Shown here piece by piece: positions 25,310 through 32,881 of a stretch of DNA of 64,000 nucleotides. How positions within the stretch are numbered: position 1 is the stretch's first letter; each line of letters opens with the position of its first letter. Below the pieces are notes generated by a model. The model saw nothing but the letters and a program-made list of their open reading frames with translations, had not been told where the DNA came from and did no database searches. The position numbers and the translations under genes are program-made. Source of the stretch: Gallibacter intestinalis (GTDB lineage: Bacteria > Bacillota > Clostridia > Peptostreptococcales > Anaerovoracaceae); assembly GCF_014982745.1 (NCBI RefSeq), contig NZ_JADCKA010000004.1, positions 62,001-126,000 of the forward strand, read 5' to 3'.

Positions 25310-26944
25310 TTATTTCCCGGCCGCCGCCTTTTTCCGCCTGTAGAACAGCATCCCCAGCACGCCGCCGCAGGAGGCCATCATCAGGCCGATCCACAGCGCC
25401 ATATCGCTGCCGTCCCCAGTCTGGGGGCTTTCTGTTTGCTCAGAAGGTTTGCCCGGCTGTTCAGGCTTGGCTGGATCGGTTGGGTCAGTTGGGTTGGTCG
25501 GGTCAGTTGGGTCAGTTGGGTCGGTCGGAGTGGTCGGATCAGTCGGCTCATCCGGATCTGTGGGATCCGTTACAGGTTTGTAATCAGGGTCAGCCGTGCC
25601 GCAGACGGTGCATTTGCCGTCTTTGTAGCTGTGACCGACGGCGAACTCCATCGTCTCATCGTAAACATACTCCCATACGCCCGGCATATCGATCATAGCC
25701 CTTACCGGTATCGTTCCTTCGCCGCTTGACGGATCTACGGTTATGACCATGCTCTTCGTTTCTTCGTTCCAATCCACCTCCTTAATCACGCCCGGGGAGT
25801 GGAACACTACCCATGGCGCACGTCCGCCTTCCGGCGTGATGAACTTGAGCTCAAAGCTTTCCCCCGGGCAGAACCGGGTCTTTTCCGGGAGCTGAACGCC
25901 AACCTGTACGATCTTCTCTTCCGGCCAGAGATTTGCCGCCGTATAACCGGAAGCCCCGTAAGGCACATAAATAGCGGTGAGGGCGGTGCACTCTTCGAAT
26001 ACCCTCTCATTCTTTAACTCGGGAGCCGTTCTGCCTGCAAAGATAATATTTTTCAGCTTGGAGCAATCCCTAAATGCAGAACTCCCAATGTGTTCGACGT
26101 TTTTCGGGATTTTGATGCTCGTCAGGCTGCTGCAACGATAGAATGCAATCCCGTCAATGAAAGTAAGGCTATCCGGGAGAGTTACTCTCGTCAAAGCGGT
26201 ACATTCATTGAACGCACTCCAGCCAATAGAAGTCACGCCATCCGGGATGTCTATGCTCTCTAAACTTTCACATACGGAGAATGTACTCTCTTCAATGGAG
26301 GTGATGCCCTCGGGAAGCGTTACGCTCGCCAAATTATCACACATAAAGAAAGCACCCTGCTCAATTTTGGTGACGCCGGACGGGATGTCTATGCCCGTCA
26401 GGGCGGTGCAGTTCGAGAATGAGGAATTCCCGATGGTGGTAAGCTTGCTTCCCTCCTCAAAGGTTACGCTCTCTAAGTTTGCGCACCTATAGAACGCATA
26501 ACCTTCGATTGAAGGAACGGACGCCGGGATTTCTATGCTCGTTAAGCCGCTTCCGCTGAACGCCCACATATCAATGGTAGTGAGACTGCTTCCCTTCTCA
26601 AAAGTTACGCTGCTCAGGTTTTTGCAATCGATGAACGCAGACGACCCTATCGAGACAACGCTTGCCGGAATTGTTACGTTCGTCAAGGTATTATTTTCAT
26701 CGAACGCCCTATATCCGATGGCTGTGACCGGCTTGCCCTCTATTTCGGACGGGATTGTAACGTTCTCTTCGCTTCCTGTGTACCCGGTTATCGTCACGCT
26801 TTCGCCGTTGATTTCATATGTGAAATCGCCATATGTTAAATCATCGGCTGTGGTTCCTCCCGCCGCAAACACGGTCATGGGCAGCATTCCCAACACCATG
26901 CACAGGGAAAGCAGCAGCGCCGTCAGTTTCCTTTTTGCTTGCAT
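25310..26944 (-). CDS. SPQTG-anchored surface protein 5, BspA-type leucine-rich repeats
   Basis: The ATG at 26944 (544 aa) has AAGGAGG upstream. Same architecture as protein 4 but with about twelve LRR_5 repeats (IPSGVTKIEQGAFFMCDNLA; LPEGITSIEESTFSVCESLE). After them comes an extra Ig-like segment (FCPGESFELKFITPEGG) and a CTVCGTAD knuckle. The wall spacer is a run of Asp-Pro-Thr units (DPTDPDEPTDPTTPTDPTDP), followed by ESPQTGDGSDMALW and YRRKKAAAGK. Wall-anchored adhesin by family. Confidence 0.85.
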   Translation of the reverse strand: MQAKRKLTALLLSLCMVLGMLPMTVFAAGGTTADDLTYGDFTYEINGESVTITGYTGSEENVTIPSEIEGKPVTAIGYRAFDENNTLTNVTIPASVVSIGSSAFIDCKNLSSVTFEKGSSLTTIDMWAFSGSGLTSIEIPASVPSIEGYAFYRCANLESVTFEEGSKLTTIGNSSFSNCTALTGIDIPSGVTKIEQGAFFMCDNLASVTLPEGITSIEESTFSVCESLESIDIPDGVTSIGWSAFNECTALTRVTLPDSLTFIDGIAFYRCSSLTSIKIPKNVEHIGSSAFRDCSKLKNIIFAGRTAPELKNERVFEECTALTAIYVPYGASGYTAANLWPEEKIVQVGVQLPEKTRFCPGESFELKFITPEGGRAPWVVFHSPGVIKEVDWNEETKSMVITVDPSSGEGTIPVRAMIDMPGVWEYVYDETMEFAVGHSYKDGKCTVCGTADPDYKPVTDPTDPDEPTDPTTPTDPTDPTDPTNPTDPTDPAKPEQPGKPSEQTESPQTGDGSDMALWIGLMMASCGGVLGMLFYRRKKAAAGK

Positions 26945-26977
26945 TTGGTTTCTCCTCCTTGTCAAACGAGATTGCTT

Positions 26978-27111
26978 ATCCTTTGGTATCCACCAAAGGA
27001 TAGAAGGGATATCCCTTCTTGAAAAAATACCGGCTGCGCCGGGGCGGGCTGTGGGTTTTGCACGAAGCCCGCCCGCAGGCGCTTTTGCCGGTTTTGTTTT
27101 ATCTCTCAGCC
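26978..27111 (-). repeat. Array spacer unit, copy E
   Basis: Hairpin ATCCTTTGGT/ACCAAAGGAT (26978-27001) with a different loop, then AAGGGATATCCCTT and the GC-rich stem, between surface genes 5 and 6. Confidence 0.8.
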
Positions 27112-28557
27112 TTATTTCCCGGCCGCCGCCTTTTTCCGCCTGTAGAGCAGCATTCCCAGCACGCCGCCGCAGGAAGCCAGCATCAGGCCGATCCACAGCG
27201 CCATATCGCTGCTGTCCCCGGTCTGTGGGATGCCGGTGTCGCCGGAAGGATCCTGCTGACCCTGCGAATCGGATGAATCGGTCGGATCAGTCGAATCGGT
27301 TGGCTCTCCGGTTCCCGCTGCAGGGATGGCTTCAGTCTGCACATATTCACAGACCGCACAGCCGCGCTCTCTGGAACCTTCTTCGGTCTCGGTGGCCTCT
27401 TTGGTTACTTTCCAATCGCCGTAGATATGGTTTGCCACATTCAGCCTTTCGCCGCAGGAGCATTCCTGCCAGTGCTGGGTTTTGTCATATTTCCACGTTT
27501 CATCATGGATGCCGTGCTCATGCCCGATCTCCGGGATGATTTCAACCTGCACATATTCACAGACCGTGCAGTCACGCTCTCTGGAACCCGCTTCAGTCTC
27601 GGTGGCCTCTTTGGTTACTTTCCAATCGCCGTAGGTATGGTTTGCCACATTGAGCTTTTCACCGCAGGAGCATTCCTGCCAGTGCTGGGTTTCGTCATAT
27701 TTCCATGCTTCATCGTGAACATCGTGCGTATGAACCGGCAGCGTCTCTGTCTGCGTATATTTGCAGATGGAGCAGGTGCGTTCTCTGGAACCTGTTTCGG
27801 TTGTGGTAGGCTCCTTTGTTATCGTCCAATTATCGAAGGAGTGGTCGGCTATATCAAACTTTTCCCCGCAGGAACACAATCTCCAATGCTGGGCGTCGTC
27901 CTTTTCCCATTTGTTGTTATGACTGTGTTTATGAACCGGCAAGGTTTCTCTATCCTTGTAGTTACAAGTGGAGCAGGTGCGCTCTCTGGAACCTGTTTCG
28001 GTTGTGGTAGGCTCCTTTGTTATCGTCCAATCACCGAAAGTATGGTTGCCCACTTCAGTTTTCTCGCCGCAGCGGCATTCCTTCCAGTGCTGGGTTTTAT
28101 CTTTCTGCCAGTCGCCGTAGCTGTGCTCATGTTCAAGCATTGGAATGGTTTCGGTCTGCACATAGTCGCAGACCGTGCAGTCACGCTCTCTGGAACCAGC
28201 CTCGGTCTCGGTGGCCGGCTTCGTCACTCTCCATTCGCCGTAGGCATGGTTTGCCACATTCAGCTTTTCACCACAGGAACACTCCTGCCAGTGATTAGTA
28301 TCATCATATTTCCATGCTTTATCGTGAACATCGTGCGTATGGACCGGAATCGTCTCTTCCTGCGTATATTCGCAGACGGAGCAGGTGCGTTCTTTTAAAC
28401 CCTCCTCCGTTGTGGTGGCAGGCTTGGTTTCCGTCCAGTCGCCGAAAGTATGGTTGGCTACAGTATCTTGATTAACTTCTTTGCAGTAGTAGCATACCTT
28501 CCAGTGTGTAGTCGAACCGCTACTCCAGTCGTCGGTATAGTAATGTTGGTGTTCCAT
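27112..28557 (-). CDS. Surface protein 6, C-terminal part (Cys/His repeats, SPQTG-like anchor)
   Basis: Open from an internal ATG at 28557 (481 aa) but with no signal peptide and no ribosome site there. The same frame runs upstream without a stop to the C9 tract at 28749-28757, where it meets the signal-peptide-bearing ORF in another frame. It contains six repeats of about 65 residues with the pattern H.H...W..D.tqHW.eCsCGek..v.nHt.gdW...ep..te.GsreRtC..C.y...e.iP. Then come a Ser/Asp/Thr spacer, IPQTGDSSDMALW, the membrane segment and YRRKKAAAGK. Produced as part of a full protein only if the frame is restored. Confidence 0.7.
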   Translation of the reverse strand: MEHQHYYTDDWSSGSTTHWKVCYYCKEVNQDTVANHTFGDWTETKPATTTEEGLKERTCSVCEYTQEETIPVHTHDVHDKAWKYDDTNHWQECSCGEKLNVANHAYGEWRVTKPATETEAGSRERDCTVCDYVQTETIPMLEHEHSYGDWQKDKTQHWKECRCGEKTEVGNHTFGDWTITKEPTTTETGSRERTCSTCNYKDRETLPVHKHSHNNKWEKDDAQHWRLCSCGEKFDIADHSFDNWTITKEPTTTETGSRERTCSICKYTQTETLPVHTHDVHDEAWKYDETQHWQECSCGEKLNVANHTYGDWKVTKEATETEAGSRERDCTVCEYVQVEIIPEIGHEHGIHDETWKYDKTQHWQECSCGERLNVANHIYGDWKVTKEATETEEGSRERGCAVCEYVQTEAIPAAGTGEPTDSTDPTDSSDSQGQQDPSGDTGIPQTGDSSDMALWIGLMLASCGGVLGMLLYRRKKAAAGK

Positions 28558-28637
28558 GTATCTATCAATCTGCTTATAGCCGCAGGTAAGGCACTGCCTT
28601 TCACATACGTCATACTTCGTATTTACATCATAATAGA

Positions 28638-29168
28638 TCAGCTCCCATTCGCCGAAGTTATGGGGGCTCTCTTCAGATTTCTCTCCGCAGCTGCATTCTT
28701 TCCAATGCTGGGTTCCATTATTTTTCCAGCCGCCGAAGCTGTGTTCATGGGGGGGGGAGTAGGCCCCTCTCCGCCGCCGGAGCCTTCAAGTGTAGCCCAG
28801 TCACCCCATTCTCCTGGGCTGGTAACGTATTCGTTGGGAAACTCTCCGACAATGATGCAGCTTCTCGCCCTTATTTCAACTGTGTAATTTTCGCGAGCCT
28901 CCGTCATCAGGCTGCCATTAAACAGATGATATCTCTGTACTGTCAAATCGGGACCGTCAATTATTGTCTCGCCGAGCTTCAACCGAAGCTCGTATTGATA
29001 CTGGCCGCCGCCCGAGGGCGCGTCCCACTGTACCATGCTTTTAGGGCTCTCTGCCCATCGTATGTTTTGGGGCATACCTGCGCCTGCCGCAAACACGGCG
29101 ATGGGCACCATTGCCACTACCATGCATAAGGACAGCAGCAGCGCGAGCAAACTCTTTTTTCGAAGCAT
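28638..29168 (-). CDS. Surface protein 6, N-terminal part (signal peptide, truncated by frameshift)
   Basis: The ATG at 29168 has AGGAGG 8 nt upstream (176 aa); the ATG at 29174 is too close to it. Signal peptide MLRKKSLLALLLSLCMVVAM, then an FN3-like domain (PQNIRWAESPKSMVQWDAPS; YTVEIRARS) and GGGEGPTPPP. The last three Pro codons are the C9 tract. After it this frame reads 52 unrelated residues and stops. The other frame reads HEHSFGGWKNNGTQHWKECS, a perfect first Cys/His repeat. Ten or seven C would join the parts into about 685 residues. Confidence 0.7.
   Translation of the reverse strand: MLRKKSLLALLLSLCMVVAMVPIAVFAAGAGMPQNIRWAESPKSMVQWDAPSGGGQYQYELRLKLGETIIDGPDLTVQRYHLFNGSLMTEARENYTVEIRARSCIIVGEFPNEYVTSPGEWGDWATLEGSGGGEGPTPPPMNTASAAGKIMEPSIGKNAAAERNLKRAPITSANGS
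28749..28757. repeat. Nine-base C tract (G on plus strand), candidate phase-variation site
   Basis: Uninterrupted homopolymer of nine inside the surface-protein-6 gene, exactly where two well-conserved coding segments go out of frame by one base. Confidence 0.75.
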
Positions 29169-29194
29169 CTTCATTCCCTCCTTTACAAGTAGAA

Positions 29195-29500
29195 TCAGTT
29201 TTTGGTATTTCCGCCGTCCGGTTCGGACGGATCCTTTCCTCCGGCTGGCGGGTTATCCTGTGCCTTCCGCTTTTTCCTGTATAAGAATACAAGCAGCAGC
29301 GCCAGCAGGACAGCCACCGGTATCGCGGCCAACAGAACGATGTAGACGGCGTTTCCATCCTTGGTTTTTTGCTGTTCTTACTGTAGCGCCTTTTTCGGGA
29401 TTTGTGCAGGTCGCTTTAGCGCCAATTTCCCAAAAATTATGTGGCGCACCTGCGCCAATCTGTTTTTTGTGTGAAAATTCCAAAACACCTTGATTGTGCA
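29195..29500 (-). pseudogene. 3' remnant of another membrane-anchored surface protein
   Basis: The end of the frame gives DGNAVYIVLLAAIPVAVLLA and onward, a membrane segment followed by LYRKKRKAQDNPPAGGKDP and a stop at 29195. Upstream of an in-frame stop near 29375 the neighbouring frame continues with TNPEKGATVRTAKN, typical of repeat-unit ends in surface proteins. A frameshift in an A-run (about 29363-29370) and loss of the 5' part explain the pattern. Likely the relic of a seventh member of the array, without the SPQTG ending of the others. Confidence 0.45.
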
Positions 29501-29516
29501 AAAGGGATTGCCGATC

Positions 29517-29999
29517 ATGACAGGCGGCCTGCTACGTCCTGTAAACTTAATATGTATGCAAGGTTCAGGCCGTACCATCTCATTGGCGCCATCGGTGGGT
29601 TCCTCACTGCCCTCACCGCCATTATTAGCTTGGCAGTTTCCACATCGTACTACTTTCTTTGGCGCGTTCAGCGCTACCCGTGACAGCCTCATCAAAGTAG
29701 GCAGCCTGATCGCGGGGATAGGTCTTGGCTTTAATATCTTGATCTCAATTCTCCAGATGGCGGGTGTGTATGTTTTTGTTCTGGCTCTTCTTGGGGCTCT
29801 CGTTATGATGGCAGGGGTTGTGATCGCCTGTATCAAATTCATCATGCTCTTCCAGAGAGACGCTTTTGTCGTGGTGTTCTGCGTGTTTATTTTCCTGGGG
29901 CTTCTGCTGTCTTTATTCTGGACGTGGGCAAGCCTGATAAGCGGCGCTGGGCTGGGTGCCCTGCTGATTTATTTTTACGTCCACAATATCACCTACTAG
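29517..29999 (+). CDS. Putative multi-pass membrane protein
   Basis: From the ATG at 29517 (160 aa) with AAGGG about 10 nt upstream. The first 50 residues are low-complexity Ser/Pro/Thr. The rest holds three or four hydrophobic helices (SLIKVGSLIAGIGLGFNILI; VYVFVLALLGALVMMAGVVI; DAFVVVFCVFIFLGLLLSLF). No family recognised. The start is uncertain and could lie further downstream. It is on the opposite strand to the surface array and upstream of the LuxR-type regulator. Confidence 0.45.
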   Translation: MTGGLLRPVNLICMQGSGRTISLAPSVGSSLPSPPLLAWQFPHRTTFFGAFSATRDSLIKVGSLIAGIGLGFNILISILQMAGVYVFVLALLGALVMMAGVVIACIKFIMLFQRDAFVVVFCVFIFLGLLLSLFWTWASLISGAGLGALLIYFYVHNITY

Positions 30000-30222
30000 A
30001 CAGCTTCTCTCATTCAGGATATTTCCTTGTTTACCGCGGCTGCACCGTGTGGCTGCGGTAAAATGGCATGTGCGGGCGCAAAAAACCGGTAGTTCCCGGA
30101 TGCGGAACGTAGCTCCAAAAATATACGGTTTTATCCAGGAGAATCCCTGGTTTAGGTCAAACAGGAAGGATTGTATATTCCGCAAAACGTCAGCGAAAAA
30201 AGTCTCTAACCGACCGAAATCG

Positions 30223-30251
30223 TTGAAAATCCATGCCGTTTATAGTATAAT
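30223..30251 (+). promoter_or_regulatory. Promoter of the LuxR-type membrane regulator gene
   Basis: TTGAAA (30223-30228), 17-bp spacer, perfect TATAAT (30246-30251); the start codon is 38 bp downstream. Confidence 0.75.
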
Positions 30252-30288
30252 AATCTATAATTGTACCATTGCGGAGAAAGGGGGTGGA

Positions 30289-31731
30289 ATGGGACGTATG
30301 GTAATAATAAAGAAAAGCTTCACAAATCCAAAATCCATTTATGCGATTCTGCTGCTTGGTATTTTTACTTTTCTATTTCTTGGCGCCGAGTACCTATATG
30401 TGAATATGATCTCGCTTACGGCAGGGGAAGAAAAAACGGTGATTGCGCAAAACTACGCGTTAGGAATAAGCGTTGTCGGTTTTTTGCTCTATCCGCTGTT
30501 TCATCGCTTTTTGAAAAGGCGGGTACAAATCGTTGGACTTTTTATCCTTGCACTAGCAGCGGCAGTATGCAATTTTTTGGTTCAAAAACATGTTTCTTAT
30601 TCGTCCACTCTGCTCTCCGGAATGGCATTGTTCCTGTTTCTGGGGATATTGGGAAGCGCGGCCCACTACCTGTTTTTCAAACTGGCGAAGGATCGCACCC
30701 ATCTGGCGCGTATGGTTGGTATCTCCTATGCCCTTGGGATCTTCCTGCAGTTTCTAAATAACAATCTTGTGGATCTGGAAACTGCGGAAGCCTTGATACT
30801 TTCACTCTTTGCCCTTGTAGCGTTAGCGCTGTTGCTGAAGGCAGAAAGGCTTTGCCGCCAGGAAAATGCAGAAGCGGAAGAACTCCCGTCTCCCGCCATA
30901 GAGGAGGATGGGAAGGGAACCCGAAAGAAGATCGCCGCCGGCGGACTCCTTGCACTGCTTGTCATCCTGATGGCATGTATCTTCAGTACGCTGGACAACG
31001 CGGTCACCATGCATCATACAGCAGGCACTGACATCGGGCAATGGCCGCGGCTTTTGCTGGCGGTAAGCGGCCTTTCTGCCGGCTTTCTTTTTGATATCCG
31101 AAAGCGGAAATTTATGGCCATGATGATGTACTACGTCATGCTGATGTCCGTCATCTGTTTGGTAGTACTCAAGCTGGGCGGCCCGTTTTTGATCGGCCTG
31201 ATCGTATTTTATCTTTCGGCTGGATTTTTCGTGGTATTCTTCACCACCAGCTTTCTGGATTTTGCCCGCCATATGCCCACGCCAGCGCTGTGGGCCGGTA
31301 TGGGGCGCGCCATGAATAACGTGAGCGCCGCTTTGCTTACCAACGCCTCTGTAGCGCTGCTTGTTTCTGACAGCAATGGCATGGCATCCATCATTCTGGC
31401 ACTGGTCCTGTTTGTGGCCGTCAGCGTAGTCATCTATCTTTATACAGCCTGGATGCCGGTTTCATCCGGCACCCCCAAGGATATCCCGACAGACCTGGAC
31501 CCTCAGGAAGCGTTCCGTCTTTTGTCGGAGCTGTTTATCCTTACGCCCAAGGAAACCGAAGTATTTGACAAGCTGGTCAATTCAGAGGAAAGTATTCAGG
31601 AGATCGCAGATGGACTGTATCTATCCCGGCGAACCTGTCAGCGGCATATCGCGGCGATCTATGAGAAAGCAGGTGTAAAATCACGCATGGGATTGTACCA
31701 GCTCTACATAGAAAAACAGCGCAGGCCATGA
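30289..31731 (+). CDS. Membrane-embedded LuxR-family regulator
   Basis: Starts at the ATG at 30289 (480 aa; an ATG at 30298 is equally possible) behind AAAGGGGGTGG and after a strong promoter; longer readings would begin upstream of the promoter. About twelve hydrophobic segments fill residues 15-385 in an MFS-like pattern. The C-terminal 75 residues form a LuxR/GerE helix-turn-helix (LTPKETEVFDKLVNSEESIQ; LYLSRRTCQRHIAAIYEKAG). Such proteins are thought to sense something at the membrane and bind DNA directly. A small lipoprotein gene follows by 19 bp. The nearby surface-protein array is a plausible target. Confidence 0.8.
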   Translation: MGRMVIIKKSFTNPKSIYAILLLGIFTFLFLGAEYLYVNMISLTAGEEKTVIAQNYALGISVVGFLLYPLFHRFLKRRVQIVGLFILALAAAVCNFLVQKHVSYSSTLLSGMALFLFLGILGSAAHYLFFKLAKDRTHLARMVGISYALGIFLQFLNNNLVDLETAEALILSLFALVALALLLKAERLCRQENAEAEELPSPAIEEDGKGTRKKIAAGGLLALLVILMACIFSTLDNAVTMHHTAGTDIGQWPRLLLAVSGLSAGFLFDIRKRKFMAMMMYYVMLMSVICLVVLKLGGPFLIGLIVFYLSAGFFVVFFTTSFLDFARHMPTPALWAGMGRAMNNVSAALLTNASVALLVSDSNGMASIILALVLFVAVSVVIYLYTAWMPVSSGTPKDIPTDLDPQEAFRLLSELFILTPKETEVFDKLVNSEESIQEIADGLYLSRRTCQRHIAAIYEKAGVKSRMGLYQLYIEKQRRP

Positions 31732-31750
31732 CAGTCAGAAAGGGATTCGG

Positions 31751-32200
31751 ATGAAGAGGATTAAAATTACCGTTTTGCTGATTTTATTGTGCGTACTGGC
31801 GGGGTGTTCCCCAAAAGACACATCGCTTCGGGCCTATTGCACCGAAAGCCAGCAGGAATTTCTGGATCAGTCGCTGGAAGAGCTGCCGGTCGCGCTTACC
31901 TATCATCACAACGATAACATCCTGGGACGCTACGAAACGACGGATGAAGAAATCATCTCCGAAATCCTGCAGGCATTACGGGAAACGACCATTGTATCCA
32001 AAGCTTTCAGCGGCTCTACAGACAGCCGGATCCTGGAGTTTGAGACAGCGGATGGGGATACCTGCCTCTTCTGGTTTGATGAAAACCGGTTCCATGGCGC
32101 CGGCGGAACATCCTATGTGCTTTCCGGCGACGAGGAGATTTGGGATCTGGCGCGGAAAATCCAAGAAACATATCCAGAGTACAGGGAAGCGATGGAGTAA
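31751..32200 (+). CDS. Small lipoprotein
   Basis: 149 residues with signal peptide and lipobox LAGC (Cys 19). The exported part of about 130 residues is acidic, with a recurring TTDEEIISEILQALRETTIV / DEEIWDLARKIQETYPEYRE pattern resembling small sensor domains. Co-transcribed with the LuxR-type membrane regulator (19-bp gap), so it may be its sensory partner or target. Followed by a strong terminator. Confidence 0.7.
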   Translation: MKRIKITVLLILLCVLAGCSPKDTSLRAYCTESQQEFLDQSLEELPVALTYHHNDNILGRYETTDEEIISEILQALRETTIVSKAFSGSTDSRILEFETADGDTCLFWFDENRFHGAGGTSYVLSGDEEIWDLARKIQETYPEYREAME

Positions 32201-32215
32201 AAAAGGCACATCGCA

Positions 32216-32278
32216 AAACCAGGCATTCCTTACTTGTATCCAGCTAAGGCTGTGCAAGCAGGGAATGCCTGGTTTATT
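32216..32278 (+). terminator. Terminator with long hairpin
   Basis: Perfect 14-bp stem AAACCAGGCATTCC (32216-32229) with its complement (32262-32275), then T-rich sequence. The 32-nt loop can pair further. Confidence 0.7.
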
Positions 32279-32317
32279 TATACCCATTTTTCAAACGCAA
32301 GGGACTCGGATTTAGCC

Positions 32318-32881
32318 TCATTTATACTCTTCCCCTTCCACAATGGGCATTGTGATGTTTTCCATGGCTTCTCGCATTTTGGGGTGCCGGATAACAAAAT
32401 GAATCGCCGGCGTTTTTTCCTTGGACACGATCGCCCAGCTTCCCTCATGGATAAGAATTTGGATATGGCGGAACGCAGGAGATTTGTTTTCCTCAATATG
32501 GTAGTTTTTATGCATCTGAGAAAAGCGCTTCATCATCTCCAGATGTTCCCGATATTGCTCATAGGTGTAGACGATATCCTCTTCATAAAAAGCGCCAGCC
32601 AAGGATAGCGTCATGGGGTATTGGGCAAACTCATCTTTTGAAAAGTTGGGATACGCTTCAAAGATGGAGTCGTGGGATAGAATTTCTTCCGTCAATTCCC
32701 TTTGAAAAGCAATATGTTCCATGATCCTGATCTGGTTTTTCTCCGAAACACGATTGTCCCTCAAAACCTGAAAGACAAGCTCATCGTCGGCCGTGTAGAG
32801 CGGCAGGGATGACAGGATTGACCGCCTTGTACCTTCTGTTTTTGCATCAAGCTTTAAAAAGGCATCCGCCGTAAATTTTGA
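32318..32881 (-). pseudogene. Regulator C-terminal part, frameshifted from its HTH
   Basis: The frame is open from about 32881 and reads KFTADAFLKLDAKTEGTRRS, then LTEEILSHDSIFEAYPNFSK and ends MPIVEGEEYK. It has no start codon with a ribosome site. The helix-turn-helix expected before it (VSDLARFLSYDPSYLSRIRK) is encoded directly upstream but in the frame of the ParA gene, one base off. The two pieces together look like a conventional XRE-type regulator with a C-terminal sensor domain. A single-base shift near 32880 would separate them. Whether any product is made is unknown. Confidence 0.5.

Noticed and set aside
19556-27111. Regularly spaced palindromic repeats as a CRISPR array
   Set aside because: The repeats are 1.4-2.1 kb apart with whole genes between them and there are no cas genes.
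21504-27196. Longer N-termini for surface proteins 3 and 5 reaching back through the spacer unit
   Set aside because: The extra residues encode the tail of the upstream gene's sorting signal in another frame; strong ribosome sites and signal peptides fix the starts at 23624 and 26944.
17573-29168. Long plus-strand ORFs antisense to the surface genes
   Set aside because: They are shadows of GC-rich, repeat-containing coding sequence; same patterns recur at each repeat copy.
29378-29845. Minus-strand ORF of 155 codons antisense to the putative membrane protein
   Set aside because: Low-complexity basic sequence, no ribosome site; the plus-strand frame has clear membrane helices.
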